Both the position numbers and the translations under genes were made by a program. From WQUF01 sp031549885 (lineage in GTDB: Bacteria; Bacillota; Clostridia; Clostridiales; Clostridiaceae): DNA of 43,001 nt. Shown in pieces: positions 1 to 8,176 of this stretch. The stretch's first letter is position 1. The number at the start of each line of letters is the position of its first letter. The stretch lies in contig JAVBPD010000023.1 in NCBI GenBank assembly GCA_031549885.1, positions 1 through 43,001 of the forward strand, in the 5' to 3' direction. The notes under the pieces were generated by a model. The model had not been told where the DNA came from and did no database searches. It saw only the letters and a program-made list of their open reading frames with translations.

Positions 1-1
1 T

Positions 2-193
2 TATTTCAGGACAACAGATGTAACAGGGAGCATAAAATTACCAGATGGAGTAGAGATGGTAATGCCAGGAGATCATATAGATATGAGAGTAGAACTTATA
101 GCACCAGTAGCAATGGATAAAGAGTTAAGATTTGCAATAAGAGAAGGTGGAAGAACAGTAGGATCTGGAGTTGTTACTTCCATTATTGAATAA
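2..193 (+). CDS. tuf: Elongation factor Tu, C-terminal end (partial)
   Basis: The last 63 codons of elongation factor Tu, the GTPase that brings aminoacyl-tRNA to the ribosome. The visible part is the end of beta-barrel domain 3, with the family's conserved FRTTDVTG, the stretch around MVMPGD and the closing REGGRTVGSGVV. The start lies outside the window. A strong hairpin follows within 20 bases, so tuf ends its own transcript here and the S10 operon downstream has a separate promoter. Confidence 0.97.
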   Translation, partial: YFRTTDVTGSIKLPDGVEMVMPGDHIDMRVELIAPVAMDKELRFAIREGGRTVGSGVVTSIIE

Positions 194-210
194 GTATATT
201 GTAAAATGTT

Positions 211-246
211 AATTCCAGTAAAGATCTTTTTACTGGAATTAGTTTT
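211..246 (+). terminator. Intrinsic terminator of tuf
   Basis: Perfect 12-bp arms (AATTCCAGTAAA at 211-222 and its complement at 229-240) with a six-base loop, followed by AGTTTT. It lies 17 bases after the tuf stop codon. The run of T is short but the stem is strong. Confidence 0.85.
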
Positions 247-309
247 ATATGTTATAGAATAATTTATTAGATAAATGTTAAAAAAAACAATAAAATGTAT
301 GATAACTTA

Positions 310-338
310 TTGAAAATGTTATATATCTAGTGTATAAT
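310..338 (+). promoter_or_regulatory. Sigma-A-type promoter of the S10 superoperon
   Basis: TTGAAA at 310-315 and TATAAT at 333-338 are separated by exactly 17 bases, matching the vegetative promoter consensus almost perfectly. Transcription would start near base 345, giving an untranslated leader of about 180 bases before rpsJ. Confidence 0.85.
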
Positions 339-344
339 TTAATG

Positions 345-508
345 GTTATGAAAAAAACAGCTATGAGGTAAGAGGTTGCCGATTATATCGGGTAATTCTT
401 AACTGAGCAGCTAGGTCTCGAACTTAGCAGATGGGATGTTCTTTTATAAAAGAAACACCCGGCACAGTGTTTTAACTCTTTGCTGTAGTTAGTATACACT
501 ACTTGCGA
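345..508 (+). promoter_or_regulatory. Structured 5' leader of the S10 operon mRNA
   Basis: The leader can fold into successive hairpins. CCGAT/ATCGG (379-383 with 387-391) can be extended outward by TAAGA/TCTTA (369-373 with 397-401). GCTAGGT (410-416) pairs with 422-428. A strong stem joins 433-445 with 448-460, and GTAGT/ACTAC lies just before the ribosome-binding site. It is more GC-rich than the surrounding spacer, which suggests selection for RNA structure. Leaders of this operon bind a ribosomal protein (L4) for feedback in Escherichia coli. Whether this one does so is inference; it does not obviously match the E. coli S10 leader. Confidence 0.55.
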
Positions 509-524
509 AAAGGAGGGAAAATAA

Positions 525-833
525 ATGGCAAAACAAAAAATAAGAATTAGATTAAAGGCTTTTGATCATACAGTACTTGATCAATCTGCAGAAAAAATTG
601 TTGAAACTGCTAAAAATACTGGCGCTAAGATAGCAGGTCCAGTGCCTCTTCCAACTCAAAAAGAGGTAATTACAATATTAAGGGCAGTTCATAAATATAA
701 GGATTCAAGAGAGCAGTTTGAAATAAGAACACATAAAAGATTAATTGATATTATAAATCCAACACCAAAAACTGTTGAAGCCTTAATGAAACTAGATTTG
801 CCATCAGGTGTTGATATTGAAATAAAACTATAA
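525..833 (+). CDS. rpsJ: 30S ribosomal protein S10
   Basis: S10 is a component of the head of the small ribosomal subunit and also acts as NusE with NusB in transcription antitermination. The 102 residues are the full family length and begin MAKQKIRIRLKAFDH, with the conserved PLPTQKEV loop and FEIRTHKR segment. AAGGAGGG lies 9 bases before the ATG. It is the first gene of the S10-spc-alpha superoperon and follows the long structured leader, so control of the whole operon probably acts here. Confidence 0.98.
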   Translation: MAKQKIRIRLKAFDHTVLDQSAEKIVETAKNTGAKIAGPVPLPTQKEVITILRAVHKYKDSREQFEIRTHKRLIDIINPTPKTVEALMKLDLPSGVDIEIKL

Positions 834-897
834 AAATATCTTTATATAGACCATTATGATTGCAACGCAATCCGCTAATGAGTTGTGGAGGTGGAAT

Positions 898-1530
898 ATG
901 AAAAAAGCTATTTTAGGTAAAAAACTTGGTATGACACAAATATTTAATAATGAAGGTAAAATTGTACCTGTTACTGTTGTAGAAGCTGGACCTTGTGTAG
1001 TTCTCCAAAAGAAAAATATTGAAAGAGATGGATATGAATCTATTCAAGTTGGTTTTGGAGAAATAAGGGATAAACTTGTTAACAAACCACTTACTGGTCA
1101 TTATAAAAAAGTAAATGCACAAGTTAAAAGATTTATAAGAGAATTCAGATTAGAAAATGTTTCTACTTATGAAGTTGGAGATGAAATCAAAGCAGATATA
1201 TTTGAGCAAGGTGAAAAAGTAGATGTTTCAGGTATATCAAAAGGTAAGGGGTTTCAAGGTACTATTAAAAGATGGGGAGCTCATAGAGGTCCAATGACTC
1301 ACGGATCTAAATTTCATAGAGCAGTAGGCTCTCAAGGTGCATCATCTGATCCTTCTAGAACATTTAAGAATAGAAAAATGCCTGGTCATATGGGAAATAA
1401 AAAAACAACCTTATTAAATGTAATGATTGCAAAAGTTATAGCTGAAAAAAATTTAATTTTAATAAGAGGTGGAATTCCAGGACCAAATAAAGGATTAGTT
1501 ATAATCAGAAATACTGTAAAAGCTAAATAA
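898..1530 (+). CDS. rplC: 50S ribosomal protein L3
   Basis: L3 is an early-assembly protein of the large subunit whose long central loop reaches toward the peptidyl-transferase centre. The chosen ATG at 898 follows GGAGGTGG by about 5 bases and gives 210 residues starting MKKAILGKKLGMTQIF, the usual L3 start. The frame is open further upstream to 856, but the extra 14 residues have no counterpart in the family. The conserved loop with WGAHRGPMTHGSKFHR and GQKKTTLLN-like GNKKTTLLN is present. It is followed after 16 bases by rplD. Confidence 0.97.
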   Translation: MKKAILGKKLGMTQIFNNEGKIVPVTVVEAGPCVVLQKKNIERDGYESIQVGFGEIRDKLVNKPLTGHYKKVNAQVKRFIREFRLENVSTYEVGDEIKADIFEQGEKVDVSGISKGKGFQGTIKRWGAHRGPMTHGSKFHRAVGSQGASSDPSRTFKNRKMPGHMGNKKTTLLNVMIAKVIAEKNLILIRGGIPGPNKGLVIIRNTVKAK

Positions 1531-1546
1531 AGAAAGGAGGATATTA

Positions 1547-2167
1547 ATGCCTACAGTTGGAGTTTTTAATAAAGAAGGCAATAAAGTTTCAGATATCCAA
1601 TTATCTGATAGTATATTTGGTGTAGAAATTAACATGTATGCCATGCATCAAGTAGTTGTAGCTTTACTTGCAAATAAAAGGCAAGGTACTCAATCTGCAA
1701 AAACTAGATCAGAAGTATCAGGTGGTGGAATAAAACCATGGAGACAAAAAGGAACGGGTAGGGCCAGACAAGGTTCTATAAGATCACCTCAATGGATACA
1801 TGGAGGAATTGTTTTTGCACCAAAACCAAGAGATTATAGGATATCAGTTCCAAAATCAATGAGAAGAGTAGCATTGAAATCAGCTTTTTCCTCAAAAGTA
1901 GTAGATAATTCAATTATAGTATTAGATGAATTTGATTTAACTACTCCTAAAACAAAAGAAGTAGTAAAAATGCTAGAATTATTTAAAGTTAAAAAAGCAC
2001 TTATTGTAACAGCTGACTCAAATCAAATTATATATAGATCCGCAAGAAACATTCCAGGTGTTCATGTAAGTCCAGTAAATAATTTAAATGTTTATGACAT
2101 ATTAAAATATGATCACTTCATAGTACTCAAAGATGCAGTTTCTAAAATTGAGGAGGTGTACTCATAG
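1547..2167 (+). CDS. rplD: 50S ribosomal protein L4
   Basis: L4 binds 23S rRNA and lines the peptide exit tunnel; in some bacteria it represses the S10 operon. The 206 residues are of usual length. The tunnel-loop signature is visible as TRSEVSGGGIKPWRQKGTGR followed by ARQGSIRSPQ. AAGGAGG precedes the ATG. The stop codon shares its last base with the GTG start of rplW, indicating translational coupling. Confidence 0.97.
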   Translation: MPTVGVFNKEGNKVSDIQLSDSIFGVEINMYAMHQVVVALLANKRQGTQSAKTRSEVSGGGIKPWRQKGTGRARQGSIRSPQWIHGGIVFAPKPRDYRISVPKSMRRVALKSAFSSKVVDNSIIVLDEFDLTTPKTKEVVKMLELFKVKKALIVTADSNQIIYRSARNIPGVHVSPVNNLNVYDILKYDHFIVLKDAVSKIEEVYS

Positions 2168-2463
2168 TGAAGAAAACGTCTTATGATTTAATTAGAAGAC
2201 CTGTTATTACAGAAAAAACGATGAGAGAGATGGATCAAAAAAAATACACATTTATTGTGGATAAAAAGTCAAATAAATTTCAAATTAAAAAAGCACTTGA
2301 AGAAATCTTTGGTGTAACTGTTGAAGAAGTAAAAACAATGAACTATTTAGGCAAACCAAAAAGAGTCAGATATCAGCTTGGTAGAAGACCAGATTTTAAA
2401 AAGGCTATCATAAAATTAGGAAAAGATAGTAAAGGAATAGAATTCTTTGAAGGAATGCAATAA
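2167..2463 (+). CDS. rplW: 50S ribosomal protein L23
   Basis: L23 sits at the exit of the ribosomal tunnel and is the docking site for trigger factor and SRP. It has 98 residues, with RRPVITEKTMREM near the N-terminus and KKYTFIVDKKSNKFQIKKA, both typical. The GTG start overlaps the rplD stop by one base; the GAGGTG ribosome-binding site lies inside the end of rplD. Confidence 0.96.
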   Translation: MKKTSYDLIRRPVITEKTMREMDQKKYTFIVDKKSNKFQIKKALEEIFGVTVEEVKTMNYLGKPKRVRYQLGRRPDFKKAIIKLGKDSKGIEFFEGMQ

Positions 2464-2506
2464 GATTTCCAAATATCATAAATCTTAAAGTATAGGAGGA
2501 AGAGCT

Positions 2507-3334
2507 ATGGCAATTAAAGGGTTTAAGCCTACTACACCATCAAGAAGGCATATGACTGTTGACACATTTGAAGAGATAACATGTTCTACACCAGAAAAAT
2601 CTCTTATGGTTACTAAAAAGAAATCCGGTGGAAGAAATAGCCAAGGTAAAATTACAGTTAGACACGTTGGTGGAGGTTCTAAACAAAAATATAGAATTAT
2701 TGATTTTAAACGAAATAAAGATGGTATACCTGCAAAGGTTGCAACCATAGAGTATGATCCAAATAGAAGTGCTTATATTGCACTTGTAAATTATAAAGAT
2801 GGAGAAAAAAGATATATATTAGCTCCTGTAGGAATTAAAGTAGGAGATATTATTACATCAGGATTAAATTCTGATATAAAACCTGGAAATTGTTTGCCAC
2901 TTAAAAATATTCCTATTGGAACATTTGTACACAATATTGAGCTTCAAAGTGGAAAAGGTGGTCAAATAGTTAGATCAGCAGGAACAGCAGCTCAACTTAT
3001 GGCCAGAGAAAATAATTTTGCTACTTTAAGATTACCTAGTGGCGAGATGAGATATGTAAGAATTGAATGTAGAGCAACTATTGGAACTGTTTCAAATTTG
3101 ACACATGAAATTTTAAATTTAGGTAATGCAGGAAGAAAAAGACATATGGGAATAAGACCAACTGTAAGGGGATCTGTTATGAACCCAGTTGATCATCCAC
3201 ATGGTGGTGGAGAAGGTAAATCTCCAATTGGGCACCCAGGACCACTTACTCCTTGGGGAAAACCAGCTCTTGGATATAAAACAAGAAAAACTCATAAATA
3301 TTCTGATAGATTAATTATAAATAAAAGAAAATAA
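2507..3334 (+). CDS. rplB: 50S ribosomal protein L2
   Basis: L2 binds 23S rRNA, is needed for subunit association and is among the most conserved ribosomal proteins. The 275 residues start MAIKGFKPTTPSRR and contain the C-terminal signature MNPVDHPHGGGEGKSPIG, including the conserved His of PVDHPHGGGEG near the peptidyl-transferase centre. TAGGAGGAAG lies before the ATG. The 50-base spacer to rpsS is longer than most in the operon but shows no terminator. Confidence 0.98.
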   Translation: MAIKGFKPTTPSRRHMTVDTFEEITCSTPEKSLMVTKKKSGGRNSQGKITVRHVGGGSKQKYRIIDFKRNKDGIPAKVATIEYDPNRSAYIALVNYKDGEKRYILAPVGIKVGDIITSGLNSDIKPGNCLPLKNIPIGTFVHNIELQSGKGGQIVRSAGTAAQLMARENNFATLRLPSGEMRYVRIECRATIGTVSNLTHEILNLGNAGRKRHMGIRPTVRGSVMNPVDHPHGGGEGKSPIGHPGPLTPWGKPALGYKTRKTHKYSDRLIINKRK

Positions 3335-3384
3335 TAGTCATTTTGTAAAATATATTATTATGAATATGAAAGGAGGGTTAAACA

Positions 3385-3669
3385 TTGAGTAGGTCAGTAA
3401 AAAAGGGTCCATATATTAAAGAATCATTGCTTAAAAAGATAGAGACTATGAATAACACTGGTGAAAAAAAAGTTATTAAGACTTGGTCAAGAAGTTCAAC
3501 TATTTTTCCACAAATGATTGGTCATACTATAGCAGTTCATGATGGAAGAAAACATGTACCAGTGTATTTAACTGAGGATATGGTTGGTCATAAATTAGGA
3601 GAATTAGTTCTTACAAGAACCTATAGAGGGCATGCAAATAAGTCGGAAAAATCTAGCGGTAAAAAATAG
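3385..3669 (+). CDS. rpsS: 30S ribosomal protein S19
   Basis: S19 lies in the head of the small subunit and forms a complex with S13 near the A-site tRNA. The 94 residues begin MSRSVKKGPYIKESL and contain IKTWSRSSTIFPQMIG and HDGRKHVPVYLTEDMVGHKLG, as in the family. Translation starts at a TTG, supported by AAGGAGGG 7 bases upstream and by family length. Confidence 0.97.
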   Translation: MSRSVKKGPYIKESLLKKIETMNNTGEKKVIKTWSRSSTIFPQMIGHTIAVHDGRKHVPVYLTEDMVGHKLGELVLTRTYRGHANKSEKSSGKK

Positions 3670-3694
3670 GTGAAATGGAAAGGAGGAATTTCTT

Positions 3695-4045
3695 TTGGAA
3701 GTTAATGACAAAAATATAGGTAAAGCTGTTGCAAAATATATTAGAATGTCACCAAAAAAAATTGCAATAGTTCTTGATTTAATTAGAAATAAAAGTGTTC
3801 AAGAAGCAAAAGCAATTTTAGAATTTACTGCAAAAGATGCAACATATCCTGTTGCAAAACTTTTGAAATCTGCTATTGCTAATGCGGAAAACAATAATGA
3901 TTTAGATGTGAGTAGATTGTATATTTCTGAAACGTATGTAGGACCTGGTCCAATTTTAAAAAGGATGCAACCTCATGCTCAAGGAAGAGCTTTTAGAATA
4001 AATAAGAGATCAAGCCATATTACTTTGATAGTAAAAGAAAAATAA
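3695..4045 (+). CDS. rplV: 50S ribosomal protein L22
   Basis: L22 stabilises 23S rRNA, and its beta-hairpin forms part of the exit-tunnel constriction where macrolide-resistance mutations occur. It has 116 residues. The conserved YIRMSPKKIAIVLDLIRNK and the hairpin GPGPILKRMQPHAQGRA are present. It starts at TTG after AAGGAGG, so the translated product begins MEVNDKNIGK, a slightly extended N-terminus compared with the shortest family members. Confidence 0.96.
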   Translation: MEVNDKNIGKAVAKYIRMSPKKIAIVLDLIRNKSVQEAKAILEFTAKDATYPVAKLLKSAIANAENNNDLDVSRLYISETYVGPGPILKRMQPHAQGRAFRINKRSSHITLIVKEK

Positions 4046-4067
4046 TAAAATGTAAGGAGGGAACTGA

Positions 4068-4751
4068 ATGGGTCAAAAAGTACATCCACATGGTTTAAGA
4101 GTTGGTGTAATAAAAGAATGGGATGCTAAGTGGTATGCAGATAAAAAGAATTTTGCGAATTATTTAGTTGAAGATAATAAAATTCGAAAACACATTAAAA
4201 AGATATTATTTGCAGTAGGTATTTCAAAGATTGAAATTGAAAGAGCTTCAAATAAGATAAGAATAAGTATTCATACAGCGAAACCTGGTATGGTAATTGG
4301 CAAAGGTGGCCAAGGAATTGAAAAATTAAAACAGGAATTAATAAATATAGTATCTGAAGAAAAAATTTCTATTCTTATTAACATAATTGAAATAAAAAAT
4401 GCAGAAGTTGATGCCCAATTAGTGGCTGAAAATATTGCAGCACAATTAAAAAAGAGGATATCATTTAGAAGGGCAATGAAGCAAGCTATTCAAAGAACTA
4501 TGAAAAGTGGAGCAAAGGGAATAAAGACAGCTTGTTCAGGGAGGCTTGGTGGTGCCGAAATTGCTAGATCTGAATATTATCATGAGGGAACAATACCACT
4601 TCAAACTCTTAGGGCAGATATTGATTATGGATTTGCAGAAGCGGATACTACTTATGGTAAAATTGGAGTAAAAGTGTGGATATATAAAGGTGAAGTTCTA
4701 CCTACTAAAAAGAATACAAGAAATGAAAATGTAGGAGCAGCAGCTAATTAG
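4068..4751 (+). CDS. rpsC: 30S ribosomal protein S3
   Basis: S3 lines the mRNA entry channel of the 30S subunit and has helicase activity with S4 and S5. The 227 residues start MGQKVHPHGLRVGVIKEWD. The KH domain carries MVIGKGGQGIEKLK, and the C-terminal domain has GAKGIKTACSGRLGGAEIARSE. AAGGAGGG precedes the ATG. It is the usual length and in the usual position between L22 and L16. Confidence 0.98.
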   Translation: MGQKVHPHGLRVGVIKEWDAKWYADKKNFANYLVEDNKIRKHIKKILFAVGISKIEIERASNKIRISIHTAKPGMVIGKGGQGIEKLKQELINIVSEEKISILINIIEIKNAEVDAQLVAENIAAQLKKRISFRRAMKQAIQRTMKSGAKGIKTACSGRLGGAEIARSEYYHEGTIPLQTLRADIDYGFAEADTTYGKIGVKVWIYKGEVLPTKKNTRNENVGAAAN

Positions 4752-4768
4752 GGAAGGAGGAATTCGTT

Positions 4769-5209
4769 ATGTTGATGCCAAAAAGAGTTAAACGCCGTAA
4801 AGTTCAACGTGGAAGAATGAAAGGCAAGGCAACTAGAGGTAATTTTATTGCATATGGAGATTATGGCCTTCAAGCTACTGAATGTGGATGGCTTACAAGC
4901 AATCAAATTGAAGCTGCCAGAATAGCAATTAATAGATATATAAAAAGAGGAGGAAAACTTTGGATTAAAGTTTTTCCAGATAAGCCTGTTTCAAAAAAAC
5001 CAGCTGAAACTCGTATGGGATCTGGGAAAGGCTCACCTGAATATTGGGTAGCAGTGGTTAAACCAGGTAGAGTTTTATTTGAATTAACAGGTGTTCAAGA
5101 AGACATTGCAAGAGAAGCAATGAGGCTTGCATCTCATAAGTTGCCAATTGGAGCAAAATTCATTAAAAAAGAAGTATTAACAGTAGGTGGTGATGTTAAT
5201 GAAGGCTAA
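4769..5209 (+). CDS. rplP: 50S ribosomal protein L16
   Basis: L16 helps position the A-site tRNA in the 50S subunit. It has 146 residues with the characteristic basic start MLMPKRVKRRKVQRGRMKGK and the motif RMGSGKGSPEYWVAVVKPG. An internal ATG two codons later (4775) is the only alternative start; AAGGAGG at 4754-4760 favours the first. The end overlaps rpmC. Confidence 0.97.
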   Translation: MLMPKRVKRRKVQRGRMKGKATRGNFIAYGDYGLQATECGWLTSNQIEAARIAINRYIKRGGKLWIKVFPDKPVSKKPAETRMGSGKGSPEYWVAVVKPGRVLFELTGVQEDIAREAMRLASHKLPIGAKFIKKEVLTVGGDVNEG

Positions 5210-5402
5210 AGATTTAAATACTCTGAAAGGTTCTAATATTAATGAACTTCAAGGAAAGCTAATAGATTTAAAGAGCGAATTGTTTAATTTAAGATTTCAG
5301 TTAGCCACTGGACAATTAGAAAACCCAATGAGAATTAGAGAAGTCAAGAAATCTATAGCCCAAGTTAAAACTATCATCAGAGAAAAAGAGATTAGGGCTT
5401 AA
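5199..5402 (+). CDS. rpmC: 50S ribosomal protein L29
   Basis: L29 is a small two-helix protein next to L23 at the tunnel exit. Starting at the ATG at 5199 gives 67 residues (MKAKDLNTLKG...), matching family length, with AGGTGGTG 6 bases upstream. GTG and ATG codons at 5187-5193 are in-frame alternatives. The helix signature LFNLRFQLATGQLENPMRIR is intact. The start lies inside the end of rplP, so the two are translationally coupled. Confidence 0.95.
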   Translation: MKAKDLNTLKGSNINELQGKLIDLKSELFNLRFQLATGQLENPMRIREVKKSIAQVKTIIREKEIRA

Positions 5403-5426
5403 GCTTAAATGAAGGGAGGTCTATTA

Positions 5427-5681
5427 GTGGAAAGAGGAAATAGAAAAACTAGAATTGGGAAAGTTGTTTCAGATAAAATGGAAAAGACAATTGTAGTTGC
5501 AGTTGAAACAAGAGTAAGTCATTCCTTATATGGTAAAACAATAAATAGAACTACAAAATTTAAGGCTCACGATGAAAATAATGACGCAAAGATTAATGAT
5601 AAAGTATTGATTATGGAAACAAGGCCTTTATCTAAGGATAAAAGATGGAGACTTGTTAACATTCTAGAAAAAGCAAAATAG
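5427..5681 (+). CDS. rpsQ: 30S ribosomal protein S17
   Basis: S17 is an OB-fold primary rRNA-binding protein of the 30S body. The GTG at 5427 is chosen because GGGAGGT lies 6 bases upstream and the protein then begins MERGNRKTRIGKVVSDKM, the family start; it has 84 residues. An in-frame ATG at 5409 would add six residues with no family support. The C-terminal METRPLSKDKRWRLV motif is present. Confidence 0.96.
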   Translation: MERGNRKTRIGKVVSDKMEKTIVVAVETRVSHSLYGKTINRTTKFKAHDENNDAKINDKVLIMETRPLSKDKRWRLVNILEKAK

Positions 5682-5707
5682 TATGATACCCAAAAGGAGG
5701 TTTATAC

Positions 5708-6076
5708 ATGATACAGGAATTATCAAGGTTGAAGGTTGCAGATAATTCAGGTGCTAAAGAAATTATGTGCATCAGAGTTTTAGGCGGATCCAATAGAAGA
5801 TATGGAAATATTGGTGATATTATAGTTGCTAGCGTAAAAAATGCAACACCAGGTGGAGTTGTTAAAAAAGGTGAAGTTGTTAAAGCAGTTATAGTAAGAT
5901 CAGTAAAAGGTTTAAGAAGAGCTGATGGATCTTATATACGATTTGATGAAAATGCTGCTGTAATAATAAAAGATGACAAACAACCAAAAGGTACTCGTAT
6001 TTTTGGACCAGTTGCAAGAGAATTAAGAGAAAAAGATTTTACTAAAATATTATCATTAGCTCCAGAAGTTTTATAA
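5708..6076 (+). CDS. rplN: 50S ribosomal protein L14
   Basis: L14 lies at the subunit interface, forms bridges with 16S rRNA and binds the silencing factor RsfS in related bacteria. It is 122 residues, exactly family length, with MIQELSRLKVADNSGAKEIM at the start and the signature GVVKKGEVVKAVIVR followed by the conserved end GPVARELREKDFTKILSLAPEVL. AAAGGAGG precedes the ATG. Confidence 0.98.
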   Translation: MIQELSRLKVADNSGAKEIMCIRVLGGSNRRYGNIGDIIVASVKNATPGGVVKKGEVVKAVIVRSVKGLRRADGSYIRFDENAAVIIKDDKQPKGTRIFGPVARELREKDFTKILSLAPEVL

Positions 6077-6093
6077 GGAGGTGTGTTTTTTAA

Positions 6094-6411
6094 ATGGTGA
6101 ATAAAGTACATGTAAAGAAAAGCGATACTGTTTTAGTAATCAATGGTAAAGATAAAAATAAAACAGGAGAAGTACTTTCAGTAAATCCAAAAGAAGGTAA
6201 AATAATTGTTAGAGGAGTTAATTTAGTTTCTAAACATCAAAAGGCTACTAAGAGAAACAATAATTCAGCTATCATAAAGAAAGAAGCTCCTATTTATAGT
6301 TCTAAAGTAATGTTATATTGTAATAAGTGTAAGAAACCTACTAGAATAAGTCATAAAATTGAAGATGGAAAAAAGATGAGAGTGTGTAAACATTGTGGTG
6401 TAACTCTTTAA
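6094..6411 (+). CDS. rplX: 50S ribosomal protein L24
   Basis: L24 initiates 50S assembly. It has 105 residues. The N-terminal KOW motif (DTVLVINGKDKNKTGEVL) is followed by a C-terminal CNKC...CKHC pair that would form a zinc ribbon, as in many clostridial L24 proteins. AAGGAGGTG overlaps the end of rplN; the ATG at 6094 is followed by a GTG codon, so the exact start is certain to within one codon. Confidence 0.96.
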   Translation: MVNKVHVKKSDTVLVINGKDKNKTGEVLSVNPKEGKIIVRGVNLVSKHQKATKRNNNSAIIKKEAPIYSSKVMLYCNKCKKPTRISHKIEDGKKMRVCKHCGVTL

Positions 6412-6430
6412 AGTGGAAGGAGGCAAGACT

Positions 6431-6970
6431 ATGACTAGACTTCAAGAAAAATATGAAAAAGAAGTAATTCCAGTATTGATGGAAAAATTTTCTTATAAAA
6501 ATGTAATGGAAGTACCTAAAATAGATAAAATTGTTCTAAATATGGGCGTTGGAGAGGCTAAAGAAAATGCTAAAAATTTAGAAGCAGCAGTAAATGATAT
6601 GACTCTTATAGCTGGACAAAAACCTATAGTGACAAAAGCTAAAAAGTCAATTGCAAATTTTAAGTTAAGGGCAGGAATGTCAATAGGATGCAAAGTTACT
6701 CTCAGAAAATCTAATATGTATGAATTTGCTGATAAATTAATTAATATAGCACTACCAAGGGTTAGAGATTTTAGAGGTGTATCTGATAGATCATTTGATG
6801 GAAGAGGGAATTATTCTTTAGGAATAAAGGAACAATTAATTTTTCCAGAAATAGAGTATGATAAAATTGACAAGATAAGAGGGCTTGATATTGTTTTTGT
6901 TACAACTGCTAAGACAGATGAAGAAGCAAAAGAACTTTTAAGATCATTGGGAATGCCTTTTGCTCAATAG
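6431..6970 (+). CDS. rplE: 50S ribosomal protein L5
   Basis: L5 binds 5S rRNA in the central protuberance and contacts the P-site tRNA. The ATG at 6431 gives 179 residues starting MTRLQEKYEKEVIPVLMEKF, the family length, with GGAAGGAGG 6 bases upstream. An upstream in-frame start at 6413 would translate the ribosome-binding site itself. IDKIVLNMGVGEA and LPRVRDFRGVSDRSFDGRGN are recognisable. Confidence 0.97.
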   Translation: MTRLQEKYEKEVIPVLMEKFSYKNVMEVPKIDKIVLNMGVGEAKENAKNLEAAVNDMTLIAGQKPIVTKAKKSIANFKLRAGMSIGCKVTLRKSNMYEFADKLINIALPRVRDFRGVSDRSFDGRGNYSLGIKEQLIFPEIEYDKIDKIRGLDIVFVTTAKTDEEAKELLRSLGMPFAQ

Positions 6971-6982
6971 AGGAGGGATAAT

Positions 6983-7168
6983 GTGGCAAGAAAAGCATTA
7001 ATAGAAAAATGGAAAAAAACACCTAAATATTCAACAAGAGCTTATTCAAGATGTAGAATTTGCGGGAGACCACATGCGGTTTTTCAAAAATTTGGAATTT
7101 GCAGAATTTGTTTTAGAGAATTAGCATACAAAGGTGAAATACCAGGATGTAAAAAATCAAGCTGGTAG
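6983..7168 (+). CDS. rpsN: 30S ribosomal protein S14, zinc-binding type
   Basis: Short, 61-residue zinc-containing S14 (the type called S14Z), a late-assembling protein of the 30S head. Two Cys pairs, CRIC (residues 24-27 region) and CRIC (40-43 region), form the zinc site. It starts at GTG (MARKALIEKWKKTPKY); an ATG one base earlier is in another frame. GAGGAGGG lies 6 bases upstream. Confidence 0.97.
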   Translation: MARKALIEKWKKTPKYSTRAYSRCRICGRPHAVFQKFGICRICFRELAYKGEIPGCKKSSW

Positions 7169-7197
7169 AAGTGTAATAATGAAAGGAGGCACAATAT

Positions 7198-7596
7198 ATG
7201 GTTATTACAGATCCAATCGCAGATCTACTTACACGTATTAGAAATGCTAATGTTGTTAAACATGAAGTATTAGAAGTACCTTCGTCAAATTTAAAGAAGG
7301 CGATTGTAAATATTCTTGTTAATGAGGGATATTTAAAAAGCGTTGAAGAGTATGAAGATGGTTCAGTTAATATGTTAAGAATAAATATGAAGTATGGCCA
7401 AAATAAAACAAGAATAATTACTGGGCTAAAGAGAATTTCTAAGCCAGGATTAAGGGTTTACTGTAAAAGTGAGGAAATTCCTAGAGTATTAAATGGTCTT
7501 GGAATAGCAATATTGTCTACATCAAAAGGTATTTTTACAGATAAAGAAGCTAGAAAATCTGGAGTTGGTGGAGAAGTACTCTGTTATATTTGGTAG
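7198..7596 (+). CDS. rpsH: 30S ribosomal protein S8
   Basis: S8 binds the central domain of 16S rRNA; in Escherichia coli it represses the spc operon by binding the rplE region. It has 132 residues with DPIADLLTRIRNAN at the start and the C-terminal signature STSKGIFTDKEARKSGVGGE. AAAGGAGG precedes the ATG. Confidence 0.98.
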   Translation: MVITDPIADLLTRIRNANVVKHEVLEVPSSNLKKAIVNILVNEGYLKSVEEYEDGSVNMLRINMKYGQNKTRIITGLKRISKPGLRVYCKSEEIPRVLNGLGIAILSTSKGIFTDKEARKSGVGGEVLCYIW

Positions 7597-7617
7597 AGTT
7601 ATAAGGAGGTGCAATGA

Positions 7618-8157
7618 ATGTCAAGAATTGGTAAGCTCCCTATAAGTATTCCAGCAGGAGTTGATATTAAACTTGATAATAATTTGATTATTGTCAAGGG
7701 TCCAAAGGGAGAAATGAAAAAACAGTTTAGTAATAAGTTAAAAATTGATATGGAAGATTCAAAAATTAAAGTGTCAAAGAATGTTGATACTAAAGAATCT
7801 AGTTCACTTTATGGTCTTACAAGAACTTTGATTAACAACATGGTTGTGGGTGTAACTGAAGGATTTAAGAAGACTTTAGTATTGGAAGGTGTTGGTTACA
7901 GAGCACAACTACAAGGTAAAAAACTTGTTATTTCACTTGGATATTCTCATCCAGTTGAAATTCAGTCTGTGGAAGGGATTACATTTGAACTTCCTTCAGC
8001 AAATCAAATTGTTGTAAGTGGAACTGATAAAGATCTTGTAGGTCAAGTAGCTGCAAATATTAGATCTTGGCGAGTTCCTGAGCCATATAAAGGAAAAGGT
8101 ATTAGATACTCATATGAACGCATTAGACGTAAAGAAGGAAAAACAGGTAAAAAATAG
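7618..8157 (+). CDS. rplF: 50S ribosomal protein L6
   Basis: L6 has two similar domains and lies near the factor-binding site, next to the sarcin-ricin loop. It has 179 residues, starting MSRIGKLPISIPAGVDI. The C-terminal motif PEPYKGKGIRYSYERIRRKEGKTGKK is characteristic. TAAGGAGGTG precedes the ATG. Confidence 0.98.
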   Translation: MSRIGKLPISIPAGVDIKLDNNLIIVKGPKGEMKKQFSNKLKIDMEDSKIKVSKNVDTKESSSLYGLTRTLINNMVVGVTEGFKKTLVLEGVGYRAQLQGKKLVISLGYSHPVEIQSVEGITFELPSANQIVVSGTDKDLVGQVAANIRSWRVPEPYKGKGIRYSYERIRRKEGKTGKK

Positions 8158-8176
8158 ATAGAAAGGAGTGCAATTT

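Noticed and set aside
856..897. N-terminal extension of L3 by 14 residues
   Set aside because: The good ribosome-binding site and the family start both point to the ATG at 898.
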